NCBI GenBank assembly: GCA_914767715.1
Contig: OU612075.1
Span: 5,954,001 to 6,018,000, forward strand
Direction of reading: 5' to 3'
Source of the DNA: Membranipora membranacea
Taxonomy: Eukaryota > Bryozoa > Gymnolaemata > Cheilostomatida > Membraniporidae
DNA: 64,000 nt
Below, piece by piece: positions 35,404 to 48,399 of the stretch. Every line of letters begins with the position of its first letter. Within the stretch, counting starts at the first letter, position 1. Below the pieces are notes generated by a model. It did no database searches, was not told the origin of the DNA, and saw only the letters and a program-made list of their open reading frames with translations. The position numbers and the translations under genes were made by a program.

Positions 35404-36136
35404 TCACACTTTTACCCATCTTCGCCTCATCATATATGAGGAATCAATTTGACAGCGTTGGTCAATCTTCTTTTTTGAAAATAAGTCTTGAGTGAATATG
35501 GTGGCTTGCTTAAAATTTACTTTTTATTATTCATTTGGGCAATTTTTCATGGACTTCATCACCTGATTTTTATTTTTTAGTGTCCTTGCTAAAGCGTATT
35601 CAGTAGCAGGTAATATTTTGGGAATTATCTTTACATTGATATTGAAAACACAACTCCTAATATCCTTTTGAAAATGTTTATATATTTTTATTTAACTGTT
35701 GAGAAATGTCCTCTTGTTATCTAGCAATGCAGTTTACTCAGTAACTTTGGCATCCAGCCATAATTTTCAGCCGTTTTCAGGCATAAATCTCTGTTCTCGG
35801 CTAAGGTGACTTTATGAAAAGCAATTGTTGAATCGGTCATAGAAAACCATTATGGGACAACATTTCCCTAAAGTTGGGAACGTGATGTGGCGTCATCAAA
35901 AACACCAAGCATTAAAAAGTTAAATCAACTTTGCATCACTTGCTGTGAAGTCTGAAACCAATCAAATTGTTTTTGCTGTAGATGCTGAATTTCCTTATTC
36001 ATAGAGAGGTAAAAAGATCTAATCCACTGCCCCTGAAACTTTAAGCCTATTTTAACAACATGATTGGCTGAGGATTAATTTATATAGCAATGATCAAGTT
36101 GCAGTGTTGTACAGTGATTTGTTTTTTCTTCCATAG

Positions 36137-39132
36137 ATTTAGCGACTGGACCAGCGTATCCCGGGCTATACCTATCAGTAAATACTCACAGATAGCCATA
36201 GAGAAGTCTGCTATGGCCGCTCTTACTAAGCTCTGTGGTGAGGTGAAGAATTTCGAAATCTCTATCGGCTGTTTGGGTAAGAAAATTTAGATATTCTAGC
36301 ATGATTTTTAGTACATGTAAAATGTAAATGCTCAGATCAGTTTAAAATATAAATTGAAGCTCCCAATTCATTTCAAAAATCAATTAAAGAAAACAGTTTT
36401 TTTCATCGATTTGAAGGTGAATAAAGATGATCTTGGTTTGTGGTTTCTCTAGAAGATTTACTGATCTTTTCATGTGTCTTTAGTTACGGCTCTTCTGATA
36501 GTTGGTAGATCAAACCCACACTAGCTGTACACAAAACAAACATGTGGAAAATGTTCAATGTGATGTAGATAGTTGAATATGTTTGATCATATCAAATAAG
36601 ATTTTTAATATATGTTCTGTATAATTTCAGGTCTCTCAGCTGGAAAATTTGAAGATATAGAAGGGAAAAGTCTGTCACATTTTTTTCAAGCTGGTAAGAC
36701 TGTCGACCCGTTCGAGCTATCTACCACATCAAAACCAGCCACAGAACCCTCCACATCAACAATCAAACCTCCGTCCTCATTGGCTAACCAGCCAGACAAC
36801 CAACCGAGTATGAAATGGTTCCCCGCAAGCAAGCAGGCCAGTGTCGACCCTTTTGACATATTGGACGAACAAGAGATTTTGCCGACCAATGAACAGCTTG
36901 AAGGAAATCCTATAGTCGATAATGCTCTGAAGGCATCTGATGGTATGAACCAAACTAGTCTAAAGTGGTTTGCTACAACTGCCAACACCGCTGACCCTTT
37001 TGAAAGCATCAATGATGCCAAATCGTCAACTTTGACCTCATCGGAACCCCATACCAATAAGATATTACTAGGGCCGGACAAGGGCCAATCGAAAATAAAC
37101 TGGTTCGCTACTTCTGGCGACAACGTAGATCCGTTTAGGCATAGTGACCAAGTGAGGACCAGTGTATCTAAACGACATTATACGCAAACTGAGAATCAAT
37201 ATATGCAGGGTCTAGATCAGCCCAAAATAAAATGGTTTGCTTCAAAGGAGACCAGCATAGATCCTTTTGAAGCTCTCGAGAGGTCATTAAGTAACAGTAA
37301 ACCTAAAACACCGCACAGAAAGATGTATTTACGATATTTACGGAAAGATGACTCGGCAGGAAATGAGCAAAGTAAAACCGGCATATATCAACCAGATATT
37401 ATCGATATGGATGGTGATATATTAGATGTTGATTCGGATTATGACTCAAGTGATTCAGAAATATTTCCTCTAAACTATAAAGAGTTGACCGGTAAGCGAA
37501 AACACACATTGGTCAGGCACAATCTTAAAGCGATTAATGGCAGGGTTAAAGTGTCTGGGAGTAAAGTGTCAGACGTGCCAAAAATAGTAATAAACTCTGC
37601 CGTCAGCTTATCAAACGAACAGAAATCTCATACCAACTCACCAAATAATACATCTGCGGAATCACAATCAAATGTGTGCCAAGGTGAGAAACTTGCCAAG
37701 ACAACTCCAGTAAAGAGTAGTGAAGTGTTGGATGACCTCATCGCAGTGTGGGACAATGCTACAAAATCGTCAGCAGCAAGCACACCTCATAAAGTAGTTA
37801 AATCTGAAAACTCGGAGGCAGATAATCAAGATGCCTGCAAACAAGATGATGATGAGGACAGTATTTCATTTTTCCATGCTGTTCAACAAGAAGAGAGACT
37901 CCACCAGGACTCGACTGACTCTCGGGACAATGGGCTCTTAGGATACACAAAGGTGTACAATGTTTATAAAGCAGATGATCCAACCACGAGTTTCAAGGGT
38001 GTGCTTGATAAAGAAAATCAGTCCCTTTCAATCTCTCAGAACACTAACCGCATAAAGCGTAAATCCGATTCACTCGATGATGAGCAAATCTGCCAAACTA
38101 CAAATGGAAAGAAGCCACACTACCATCAGCCCAATAGCAGTCAGACAGTCTCCCATCTCCGCCATCCAGATGCTAGCGAGTTGAAAGCGATGGGTTTAGA
38201 TTGTAGCTACACATTAACCCATGCCGATCTGTCTCCGTCGTCTACGCTTGAGGCAGCGTCAGCGGTGGGCATGAAACCTCCCGAGTCGACAGAAGACAAT
38301 GATGATGATGATGATGACATATGTGTTGTTTGGCAGTCCCAAACGCCAGGTATGTAACCTTTAAAGATAAGATAAGTTTTATTTTTAAAACCCTCTACAG
38401 AACAAGATTTGAGAAATCGTTGAAATGGAGTAGTTTGTAGAAAAAACCTTGAAAAAACATGCTCGGCAATAATGAGCTAACTTTATCCATACTGTTGGCA
38501 ATGTCTGCAGAATGCAATGTAGATATAAAATAATCTAACAATGAAATACAGAAAAATATGGAAATAAATGATGAAATACCTATTGAGAAGAAAATTGGGT
38601 TATGAAGGGGAAGAATGGAACATGGTACACAGTAAATGAGTTATAAAAAGATAATCATTTCATTCTCACCCTGTGTATGTATTTAAAATGACTCATCACT
38701 GTACTTACTCATTATTATATCACTTTCTGATGTTCATGAAGTATGCTTGTCAGACACTCTCTATATAGTCTACCATTCTTAATTGTATAACGGTGAATTT
38801 TGCTTGAATGACTGGTAAATTGGTGAATTTGAAAATATGTGACAGCAATGCCATGTGTATTCCATGTAACAGGAACTTTTCTCGCTCTCATTGCTTCATT
38901 AATTTTAAGTTCTAGTTGCCCACACGACGCCGTTTGCTATACTGATGCTCCATCATTTACTATACTGATGCTGCATCATTCTCAATTTGAATTTTTTTTC
39001 TCTGCAGTGCCCAAGAAGATAGGCAGTATATCCAACGGCATGATCTCAGCACATAAAAAGAGTTTGGCAAAGAAAATTAGCAGCCAGAAGAGTAACATCA
39101 AATCAATAACCGACTTCTTCAAGGTGAAATAG
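36137..39132 (+). pseudogene. POLH: DNA polymerase eta, copy B, lacking all exons before exon 9
   Basis: Three exons: 36137-36276, 36631-38349 and 39008-39132 (TAG), equivalent to 11166, 11663 and 14039 in A. All are open with good splice sites. The catalytic exons (DMDC, SIDEAY, GCSKNF) are absent: upstream lie tRNA copies and repeats instead. Unless joined to a distant promoter it cannot make a polymerase. By eye the tail differs from A by about 23 replacements plus one extra Asp in the acidic run (1,719 against 1,716 nt). All five WF...DPF motifs remain; the second is restored to MKWFPAS. It is called a pseudogene because of the missing core. Confidence 0.8.
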
Positions 39133-41096
39133 TTGACTACCGGGCAACTTGACAGAACTGACTTTTTCCTAACACTATTATCACAGTAATGAAGACAATC
39201 TCAACTCCTGCAGCGCCTTACCCAGTTTTTTTAACTGAGTCAAATTTTGAGGCTTAATGCAACCCTGAATTACCTAGCGTATAACATCAAAAGCCTGACT
39301 TCGCTATATGGACCATAAGGCCTTTTCTTCTAATGAATGACTTTCACCATATGGATCATAAGGTCTCTACTTCTAATGAATGTCTTAGATTTCACACATA
39401 TATTCTCATATATAATTTGCAATCTCACACCACCATTCTTACCTCATTATTTTTGTACATATCTTCAAAGATGTTATTTCTTAATTCATCGCTATTTTTT
39501 TGTAAAATTTGTTGAATTTTATCTCATAACAATTCTCAGTGATCATAATGAAAGATGATAATAGAAGTCTTGTCGGGCCATGAGTTAAGAGGAGGCAGAG
39601 AGAAAGACTACCTCTGTGTATAATTTTAACCTTGTTACATTGCTACCACACTAGCACCGAGACTACACTTTTATCATGTGTATCTCTGATCGTTAGAGTC
39701 AATTTAGAACGAGTACCTTCTTTGTATCCGCCCCTAATTAGTGAAATTGGACTTGGGTCGTCACATCAAATTCTTTGTGATCGTGCTCATGCTATGTGGA
39801 TTAATTCATTTTTGTCAGGACGGATATGCCCAAAGATACAAAAGGATAGACCATATTGCAAATCTCATCTCATTGCTTGCAATCTAGAAATCAGTTAAAC
39901 AATCAGTTATAAACATAATATTTTTAATGATTCATCTGTTGTCTGCAGATACATAAAGACATATTTATGTAAATATCATTCTAATAGCCTGCATCTGAAT
40001 ACATAAAATTACCAAGAAGGGTGGGTACACCACCTTCCCAGATATTTGGGCTGATTACCCTATGAGACCAGACGACCCTATAACCATTCCACTTAGTGAA
40101 GTTTTATATGCTTATTTTGCTGTCATGAGGTCTAGTTTTCAACCTATTATAACAAATTGCATTAGTTTAAACATTTATACATAGTAAAATTCTGTGTAAC
40201 ACTTGCTAGAATTTGGTATATTACAGTTATCTAACAATAAAACTACAGAAAATCAAATATTTTAAGAGCTTGGGCGGCTGGGATGTTACCCCGGGCTGCC
40301 GGCGGGAGTATTTAAGGGCCCCCCAGACCAACCCAGCCCTCAAGTTTATGGACCACCAGATATAGAGCCCAGCTAACTTGTCATGTATGGGGTACACCAT
40401 CTTCCCTTGTCGCATCTGACCAAAGTCAACTTGTTACATGAATGGGAGTTATCTATCCACACATGAAGAGAGCACGACTCGTCTCTGTGCGGTGAGGCTG
40501 GGTAATAAGAGCAGCCTTTGATACCATGTGTACAGTGGTGTTGTGACTGTAGAATGAAATATTTGTGTGGTGATTTTAACAAACTCAGGATTCAACATGA
40601 AGCCAAGCTACCCATTGATAATTCTGCATAACTATGTGGTCTCAATCAAAGTTCTCATTGATTGTTATTAGTAGCGAGTGATGACTAAAAATAGAAATAC
40701 TAAAATAGAAGTAGTAAACCGTCATTGACTTTACAATGTTTAATTTTGATACTAATGTCTGACTCATCCATAGACTTTAATCTTATGGAAGGAGGATGGA
40801 GAAATATACACATTTATCACATTTATTTATTTATATTGTATTATGAAGAATAAATGAAAAGACCAATATGCTAAGGCATATAATTTGTCTGCCAAACAGA
40901 TGTCTCAATAATAATGTGATCCAATACGTATAAATATAAATGATCAGGAGTCTTTAATGATATCGAGTCTCGCTGGCGTCAGAACTCCAGATTTGATGGA
41001 TGCTGGTAGTATATATCGCACAGACAATTCCGATAAGATGATAACTCTGATTATTGTCGGCTCAGCGGTATCCATTGCAAACTGTGTTTATTGTCA
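39133..41096. other. Intergenic gap between POLH B and TRIM B
   Basis: It matches 14164-15733 in A with the same truncated MITE (about 39640-39815). At about 40040-40385 B has some 340 bp not seen in A, running from CAGATATTTGGG to just before GGTACACCATCTTCCC. The string GGGTACACCA... CTTCCC occurs on both sides, so this could be an insertion with a flanking duplication. No gene seen. Confidence 0.5.
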
Positions 41097-41102
41097 GCAG
41101 CA
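41097..41102 (-). terminator. Polyadenylation signal AATAAA, TRIM copy B
   Basis: TTTATT on the plus strand, about 16 nt past the stop codon ending at 41118. Same position class as in copy A. Confidence 0.5.
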
Positions 41103-44100
41103 TTCTTTTGTTTGCTCCTATTTAATTTTGAAGAGCATTACACCTGTTTCTCTACAAGCTAACACCATCTTTCCATTTCTTACAGCGATGCCATGAATCC
41201 AGGCTTCATTATCAACAGACTCCTTCATCTTCTCATGTGTCAGCTCACCTATCTTCTTACCTGCAAAATAACAACAAAAATTTATAAGATGAAACATATT
41301 TAAAAAAGCATTAGAATTGATATACAGGATGAATCATTTGAAAATATATCCGAATTCAACTCTAGTTCATTGACTGTAACAACACAATTCTATGTGAACA
41401 CTCACCTCCTGGTGAGATGATGTAGATATTTGGTGTGTCGGTGCTTGTCACATAGATGAAGCCTGATTCATCTCTGTCTATTCCTGTAGCATGTGTCAGG
41501 TCTGAGCACACCCACATTCGTACTGGTGATGGTGACAGAGCAAATTTATACAGCTTGCCTTCCCTATGATCTGTTACAAGTACAGCATCAGAGGTGAGGT
41601 GAACTCCATACGGTCTCTGTAAATCTGTCAGAGGGATGGTGAACTGGTGTGTATCATTGGTGGATGAAAAGACCATCAGTGTTTTATTGACATAGTCAAT
41701 ACACGCTAAGTATTCCTTGTTTGCTGACAGGTGTGTGATTTGGTCTGCTTTGTCTGTTTCTTCACTGTGTAGGACTGTTTGTGTCGGATTATCCATCGTG
41801 CCGAGAAAGGTGATGTAGCTTTTTCCACTTGATGATGTGGCCTGACTGTACAGCTTTTCATTGACTGCTACTGATGAAGACATATCCCAGTCAGGAAGAC
41901 TCAATGTCCTATCTAGTTTTAAGTCACCAGCTTGTCGTATTTCCATTTGTTTGTTCATAGCACACAGTATGCTGTCATCATCAGTCCAGCTAACTCCATA
42001 GCACTCCTGAGCGGTCTTCTCTGTCTTCACATGCTCTAGTCCGGTGGGTAGAAATTCTAATTTTGCGTTGACATTCAATGTGTGGATACCTGTTGGTAAA
42101 AGTATGGTTTGAAAAAATATATACAACAACAATAATGATAAAGATAAACAAATACTCTGTTTTGGACATCGCATCATTAAAGTAAAATAAAACAATTAGG
42201 AAAATTTGGAAATCTCAAAAACTCTCTTTGGGTTTTAAAGGGAAATATTAAGTAGAGTGAGAGTTTGTCGTTAACTTTTGGGATTTATACTTTATACTTT
42301 TTTATTTAACAGACATGACTTTTCCATAATGTACCAGAGAGATTAAAACAAAGGTGAATTATGTCCTCAATTACTGACCTGTATGTAGGTAAGGTGTCTT
42401 CAAGATTATCACTTTTTCATAATCTTTGCTGCTGTTTGTCTGTTCAACTTTTCTGGACACCTCATCAAACTCCTCCAGTAACTGTGTGTCTGCTCGTCTG
42501 TCTGCCAGGTGAGTACCATAGATATACAAGTCATCTAGGATGGTGGTGTTCAGTAGTGTCTCATCAGAAAACTGTTCTACTTCATCAGTAGACCTGTCAA
42601 TGTGCTTTTTGATCTCTCTCTTCAAGTCTTCTGACTCTTGTCTGATTTGTCGAATCTATAAAATATAATAGTTTGCAGGACTTATGAAACTGAATCTGGA
42701 TGAACAATGTGTTGAACAATGATGAGCATTCAACAGTCAGGGGAGTTACCAGTATTTAAATGACAAGACAGCCAACTGTAAATGTCTGACTCGTTGACAA
42801 GGAAACCAGTAGCCTGTCTTGACGAGCTTGTCAAAATAAACTACCTACTATTATGTCTGCCTTCCCTTTTGAACATCAAGTATTTATCCCACTGATATCC
42901 ATGTTTAGAGTGAAAGGTGAATATTTCATTTGTTGAGGTACGATGGATACGCTCAACGTAAATACTGAAGTACATTACCAGATCATCAGCCATTATGTCT
43001 ATAGTGTGATTGATGGACTCCACATGATCTTCTAGATCACTGAGACGTTTCCATGTAGATTTTACTGAACTTCTGCATCTCTTAATCTTATCATTGATAC
43101 TCTGTGATAGGGTCCTCAGCTTATCTCTCAAGTCATCAGTAAACTTCCTCAGTGGAATTATCTCATGCTGTTCACCTACATTCAATGTTTTAGGTTATAT
43201 ATTTTTATGCATTCCATACAAATTTACCGGCACCCTGTTCAAAAAATGTACCTCTGAGTGAACGATCAAACTGTCGGGTGTTCCAACAAAGATGGTTTTC
43301 CCTTTGCACAGTCAACTCAGTGGGAGAAAGGATGAAAAAACCATTGCTGTTTTTGGAGCAAACAGCAGTCAACGTCACCTGTCTCATAGCAACGGACTGA
43401 TGACTTATCGGATACATGGGTAACATTGGTAACAGCCCCTATGTTTGACTGAGAAGCTGTCTGAGGGGCCAGAAATAGACTTTACCTCTTTTGGCTTGAG
43501 CTAGAATTGGTGTATCAGTGAAGTTGTGTCCACAGTCAGAGCAAAACTTAGCATAGCCTCCTTGGCTTGCCTTAGCTCTCGGAGCTTCACATTCCTCACA
43601 TACCTGATTCTCAGCTGCTATTTCTCCAGAAGCTGCTGCCGCTGCTGGCATGCCTGTAAAATATCAATGTATTTCTGTTGATTTAGTTTGTAGAATATAT
43701 AGCAGTGTTTGGCAGATATGGAAAAGACTGGATACTGGGAATCGGGATGATTTTATGTTGGGTGGGGATATAAATACTTTACCAAGCCAACATCCGTATG
43801 GTTACAAGATAAATGGTTTTCCGTGCGATCTAGAGCTGAAACTTTCTGAAGCTTGATTGATCAGGTTGTCCCTGCCTGCCATCATAAAAGGATTTTGCAA
43901 CTGGCACCTAACTGTGATCTGATATCAGAATTGGAAAGCTAGAAAGCTGAAATTTAATCCAGATTTGTAACTGGTAACCCGGTAGTTTGATTGTTATTAA
44001 TTCGAGCTTGTGAGGAAACATGACAACTGTTAAAAGAGAATATTCCTGCTTTTTTAGTGGGATACTACTAACCTGGGTCTACCATACCTGCAGCCTGATG

Positions 44101-44443
44101 GTTCTCAGGACTCGGAGTGGGACACTTTCCCCTCGTGTTGCATCGCTTACAGAACCTGGTCCTGCACTGACTACAAATTTCGTCCAGCACATGTTTATGG
44201 TGTACTGGACACCTCTTCACTTCAAAACGTGCCGGTGACGACTCGTCCTCGATAGGCAGCATCTGGTGATCGCTGCTATGAGTTTCATGCTCCTGAAACA
44301 GAAGTAGATTGTCAGAAAGAATAGTTTGGTGATTACGTGTCCACCGCCATCATAACTATCCTGTTTTCCTCCTGTTTTCAAACTTTAAGCTGTAATAACT
44401 GAGTTTTGGAACCTGAACTAAAGTATTTTCAAATTCTGTGACT

Positions 44444-44513
44444 AGGTACAAGGTACAAGGTACAAAGTACAAAGTACAAAGTACAAGGTACAAGGTACAA
44501 GGTACAAGGTACA
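44444..44513. repeat. Heptamer repeat GTACAA[A/G], B copy
   Basis: Equivalent of 19189-19253, with more GTACAAG and fewer GTACAAA units. It lies about 30 bp from the B-box exon donor (exon end 44543). Confidence 0.85.
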
Positions 44514-44871
44514 GACATGAAGCCCATAATATACAGACTTACGTCAGCATGCTTCCGGCAAAATCTCCTCTTACAGTCAGCACAGCAAACCACAGACCTA
44601 ACAGAGTCTGTCTTACACAGCTCACATCTCAGCTCAATTGGTATCCAGGTTACAGGCTTAGCCAGTGCAGTTTGAACAGCTGCCTCTGTAACTCCTGGCA
44701 ACGATTGGATGTTGATGTCGTTAAATGTTTTCCTGCCATGAATAAAGAAGCATAATTAGAATTGATTATTAGGAGTTGTCTCCTGTAAGAACATTGTTAG
44801 ACAACCCCATAGACGGACCTAATTATTCTTTTGTTTGCAGGTTTAATAATCTAGCGTTCTATACTCTATAG

Positions 44872-45685
44872 CAGCTGTGGGCAACCTGCGGCCTGTTTGC
44901 CAGTGCGGCCTGATGGGTAATATTTTGCGGCCTAATTGTCGCCTTTTGCCTGTAAAACTTTTTATACATTAATTTTGATTCCCCTTTTTTTATATGGAGA
45001 ACCAAGTATGCATAGCGCTCTGAAAGCTCAAGATAATTCTCAAATGTGGCCATTCTGTATTATACATGTAGCTAAGCTTCCCAGCCACTCTTACTACTTT
45101 ATCAAGTTGTTGTCCTTTCGAAATAACACAAAACAGTGACCTTTGAATGTTAAAATTACAAGTTTCTCTAACATTATAGTAATTATTTTTATTTGCAAAA
45201 CAGTCTCTGTGGACAAAAACTCCCTTTGTGACAATTGCTTCTGCATTATGGCTGAAATGTTCTATATTGAATTCTTCATTTCACAATCATTTGCGAAAAT
45301 ACTTCCTTCTCCATCAAAACAGTCCTGTAAGAACTTTATTTACACTTTAACCCCTGGTAGGGCGCTACAGCACCCCTCCCACACCCACCCTGCGCTTTGT
45401 CATACACATGAAACATGGGGATACACACATGTACACAATCAAATCATGAGGTAAAATGACATCACAAAACTCAAGAAGATTAGATAAACCAGTATTTCTG
45501 CTGAGTTGATGGTTTTTGCAACATACCGCAGTTTTTAGACATAAATCTGTTTTAGTTTTTATAAAATAGGAAGTGCCAAAATTGCTACTCCAGTTCAAAT
45601 TTTATCCCTGAAAGATATGTTGCGGCCTTTTGAGTTGAGCCGACGTAAAATGTGGCCTTTTTCAAGAAAAGGTTGCCCACCCATG
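44872..45685. mobile_element. 814-bp hAT-like element, B copy
   Basis: Same length, termini and flanking CTCTATAG (44864-44871, 45686-45693) as the copy at 19609. It was carried along by the duplication and not inserted independently. Confidence 0.88.
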
Positions 45686-47375
45686 CTCTATAGTCTATGC
45701 ACTATTATTTTCTTTACACCACAGTATTTAACAGGCCCCCTTTTAACGGCGGAGGGTGGTGGGCTACATACATATGAGATCATTATATTATGATCTGGCA
45801 TAAGCTATTCTGCCATTTGCCAAAAATATGATTTATATTCTCTATATATAACTTACTTGCACACTTTACACTGGATCTCCTTGTTTTGATAGTTCACATT
45901 TAAACATTCTGTACAGTGAGTGTGTCCGCAGGGAAGAGCCTTAGGATTCTCAATCTCACAAAGTCTCGCAAAACAAAATCCACATTCTGTATCTCTGGTC
46001 ACTGGTACTATCTTTACATCCATGATGACTGGCTTGCTTCCTAAAGGTGAAAAGCTATCTTTGTTCACAGAGTTTACCTATGATTGAAGGGAGAAAGATT
46101 GTAACTATCACTTATCAGATGTATACAAGACAATCCTCCTGTTAGACACGCCTATATCAGTAAATTTGGTCTAGAAAGCTAGAGGGTCAATGCATTCGCT
46201 CCCAAGACTACACTACTTCATAGGGTCTGCTTTGAGAGTTGATACAAAGGTTAGTCGTGCAATTAATGAATTCAGGACGAATATGGGGAATGAATACAGG
46301 TGGTACAAGCTAGAGGATAATTAGTAAGTGATACTATGTCACAGAGTACCTTGCTCATTGCTGCCACCATTAAATCAGAACCAGTATGACGAGATGAGGA
46401 TTCAATACACCTATATACATACCTGAATATCCGTAGATGTTCTTGTATCTTCTTCACCTTTTTTTATATCAGACTGAACTTGAGAAGGTGCTCTATAGGT
46501 CCCTAGCTGCTGCTTGACTCTGTTGGTGCCCCCACTCTCAACTGCACAACGCTTCACAAATTGTGAAACTTCTAATCATGTGATTTTAGTTCCTTTAGTG
46601 ACGCGAAACCTAAAAATAACAGTGATTATCTGTGTACCATACCATAGTCTAAAATACAGTTATCATATAATATCAAGGTTATTTAGATAACACCAAACAC
46701 TGCAAGGTAAAATCAAGTGTCCGCATGACCAGGCTAATAAAACTGCCTACGCTTGTCAGCGATGCACGTTTTTGGTAGGTGAAATGCAATTTACCCTAGA
46801 GGAGGAAGTATTCGCTGTGGGAAAAGTTGTCCGTTTCGCATTGCTTGAAATAGCTAAACTTGACGCTAGCCAACATTCACGCACCTCCTTAACTTTATTT
46901 AGACTCCACACCAGCTAGCAAAAATTAAGCACTAGCCTGTGTAGAATTACCACAAAACCAGCTAAACTAAATTGTGGCTTTCATGCAACCCTCTATGCTT
47001 TAGGGTTGTGGTCTGCTGTTGATTGTTGACTTTGGTTTGGCCGCAGCTATTGAGGGTTATTGGTAAGCTTTGTGCCACACAACCTACCAATACAGTCAAC
47101 TATATGACTGCATGGTGACTAATCAGTGCTATATAGTTGCTCTTAACTTAATCAACACTATTATTCAAAAGATTGTCACTGTCATATCAAACAGACAAGA
47201 AATACAGGACTTCCAATGAACTTTATGACAGCAGTTCAGTCTGTTAGTGTCCACCACAAGTCTACTTCTAAGGCACAAGCTACCCTGACCCTCAAGCAAA
47301 GTGTTGTAGGAAGGGGTGATCACCTATCAGCTGCCACCCTTAACAAAACAATATCAGGTCATTCAGTCTACTCAA

Positions 47376-47480
47376 TTGAGAAGCGTTGGCATTAGCTCCT
47401 TTTTAGGTAATGGGCATAGATCAATGGGTTGTCTAGGACACGCCCTTATATTGTACAGCACAGCCTCAGTACCATGTATC
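47376..47480 (-). pseudogene. Decayed MARC exon 5 fragment, tandem unit 1
   Basis: The complement matches MARC exon 24850-24711 with the same two internal losses as the 30093 fragment and the same donor change to TTGAG. No other MARC exon lies on either side in this orientation. Confidence 0.75.
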
Positions 47481-48294
47481 CTGGTAACTTCTAATCATGT
47501 GATTTTAGTTCCTTTAGTGACGCAAAACCTAAAAATAACAGTGATTATCTGTGTACCATACCATAGTCTAAAATACAGTTATCATATAATATCAAGGTTA
47601 TTTAGATAACACCAAACACTGCAAGGTAAAATCAAGTGTCCGTATGACCAGGCTAATAAAACTGCCTACGCTTGTCAGCGATGCACGTTTTTGGTAGGTG
47701 AAATGCAATTTACCCTAGAGGAGGAAGTATTCGCTGTAGGAAAAGTTGTCCGTTTCGCATTGCTTGAAATAGCTAAACTTGACGCTAGCCAACATTCACG
47801 CGCCTCCTTAACTTTATATAGACTCCACCCCAGCTAGCAAAAATTAAGCACTAGCCTGTGTAGAATTACCACAAAACCAGCTAAACTAAATTGTGGCTTT
47901 CATGCAACCCTCTATGCTTTAGGGTTGTGGTCTGCTGTTGATTGTTGACTTTGGTTTGGCCGCAGCTATTGAGGGTTATTGGTAAGCTTTGTGCCACACA
48001 ACCTACCAATACAGTCAACTATATGACTGCATGGTGACTAATCAGTGCTATATAGTTGCTCTTAACTTAATCAACACTATTATTCAAAAGATTGTCACTG
48101 TCATATCAAACAGACAAGAAATACAGGACTTCCAATGAACTTTATGACAGCAGTTCAGTCTGTTAGTGTCCACCACAAGTCTACTTCTAAGGCACAAGCT
48201 ACCCTGACCCTCAAGCAAAGTGTCGTAGGAAGGGGTGATCACCTATCAGCTGCCACCCTTAACAAAACAATATCAGGTCATTCAGTCTACTCAA

Positions 48295-48399
48295 TTGAGA
48301 AGCGTTGGCATTGGCTCCTTTTTAGGTAATGGGCATAGATCAATGGGACGTCTAGGACACGCCCTTATATTGTACAGCACAGCCTCAGTACCATGTATC
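48295..48399 (-). pseudogene. Decayed MARC exon 5 fragment, tandem unit 2
   Basis: Second copy of the 47376 fragment. To its right (48405-48860) the sequence follows MARC intron 4 of unit A (24855-25290), then the inverted counterpart of 29640-29180. Confidence 0.75.

Larger units (their letters stand above)
41118..46080 (-). pseudogene. TRIM-like gene, copy B, frameshifted
   Basis: Exons matching copy A: RING about 46080-45857, 44732-44543, 44292-44088, 43653-43486, 43438-43252, 43175-42979, 42655-42379, 42089-41406 and 41260-41118 (TAG). Lengths are multiples consistent with A except 43438-43252, which is 187 nt against 186. An extra base near 43355 shifts the frame and brings a TGA before the coiled coil, which would remove coil and propeller. 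The first in-frame ATGs of copy A are lost here (ATAGG and GTG), leaving ATG at 46023. RING and B-box cysteines are intact, so a short RING/B-box protein remains possible. Confidence 0.8.
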
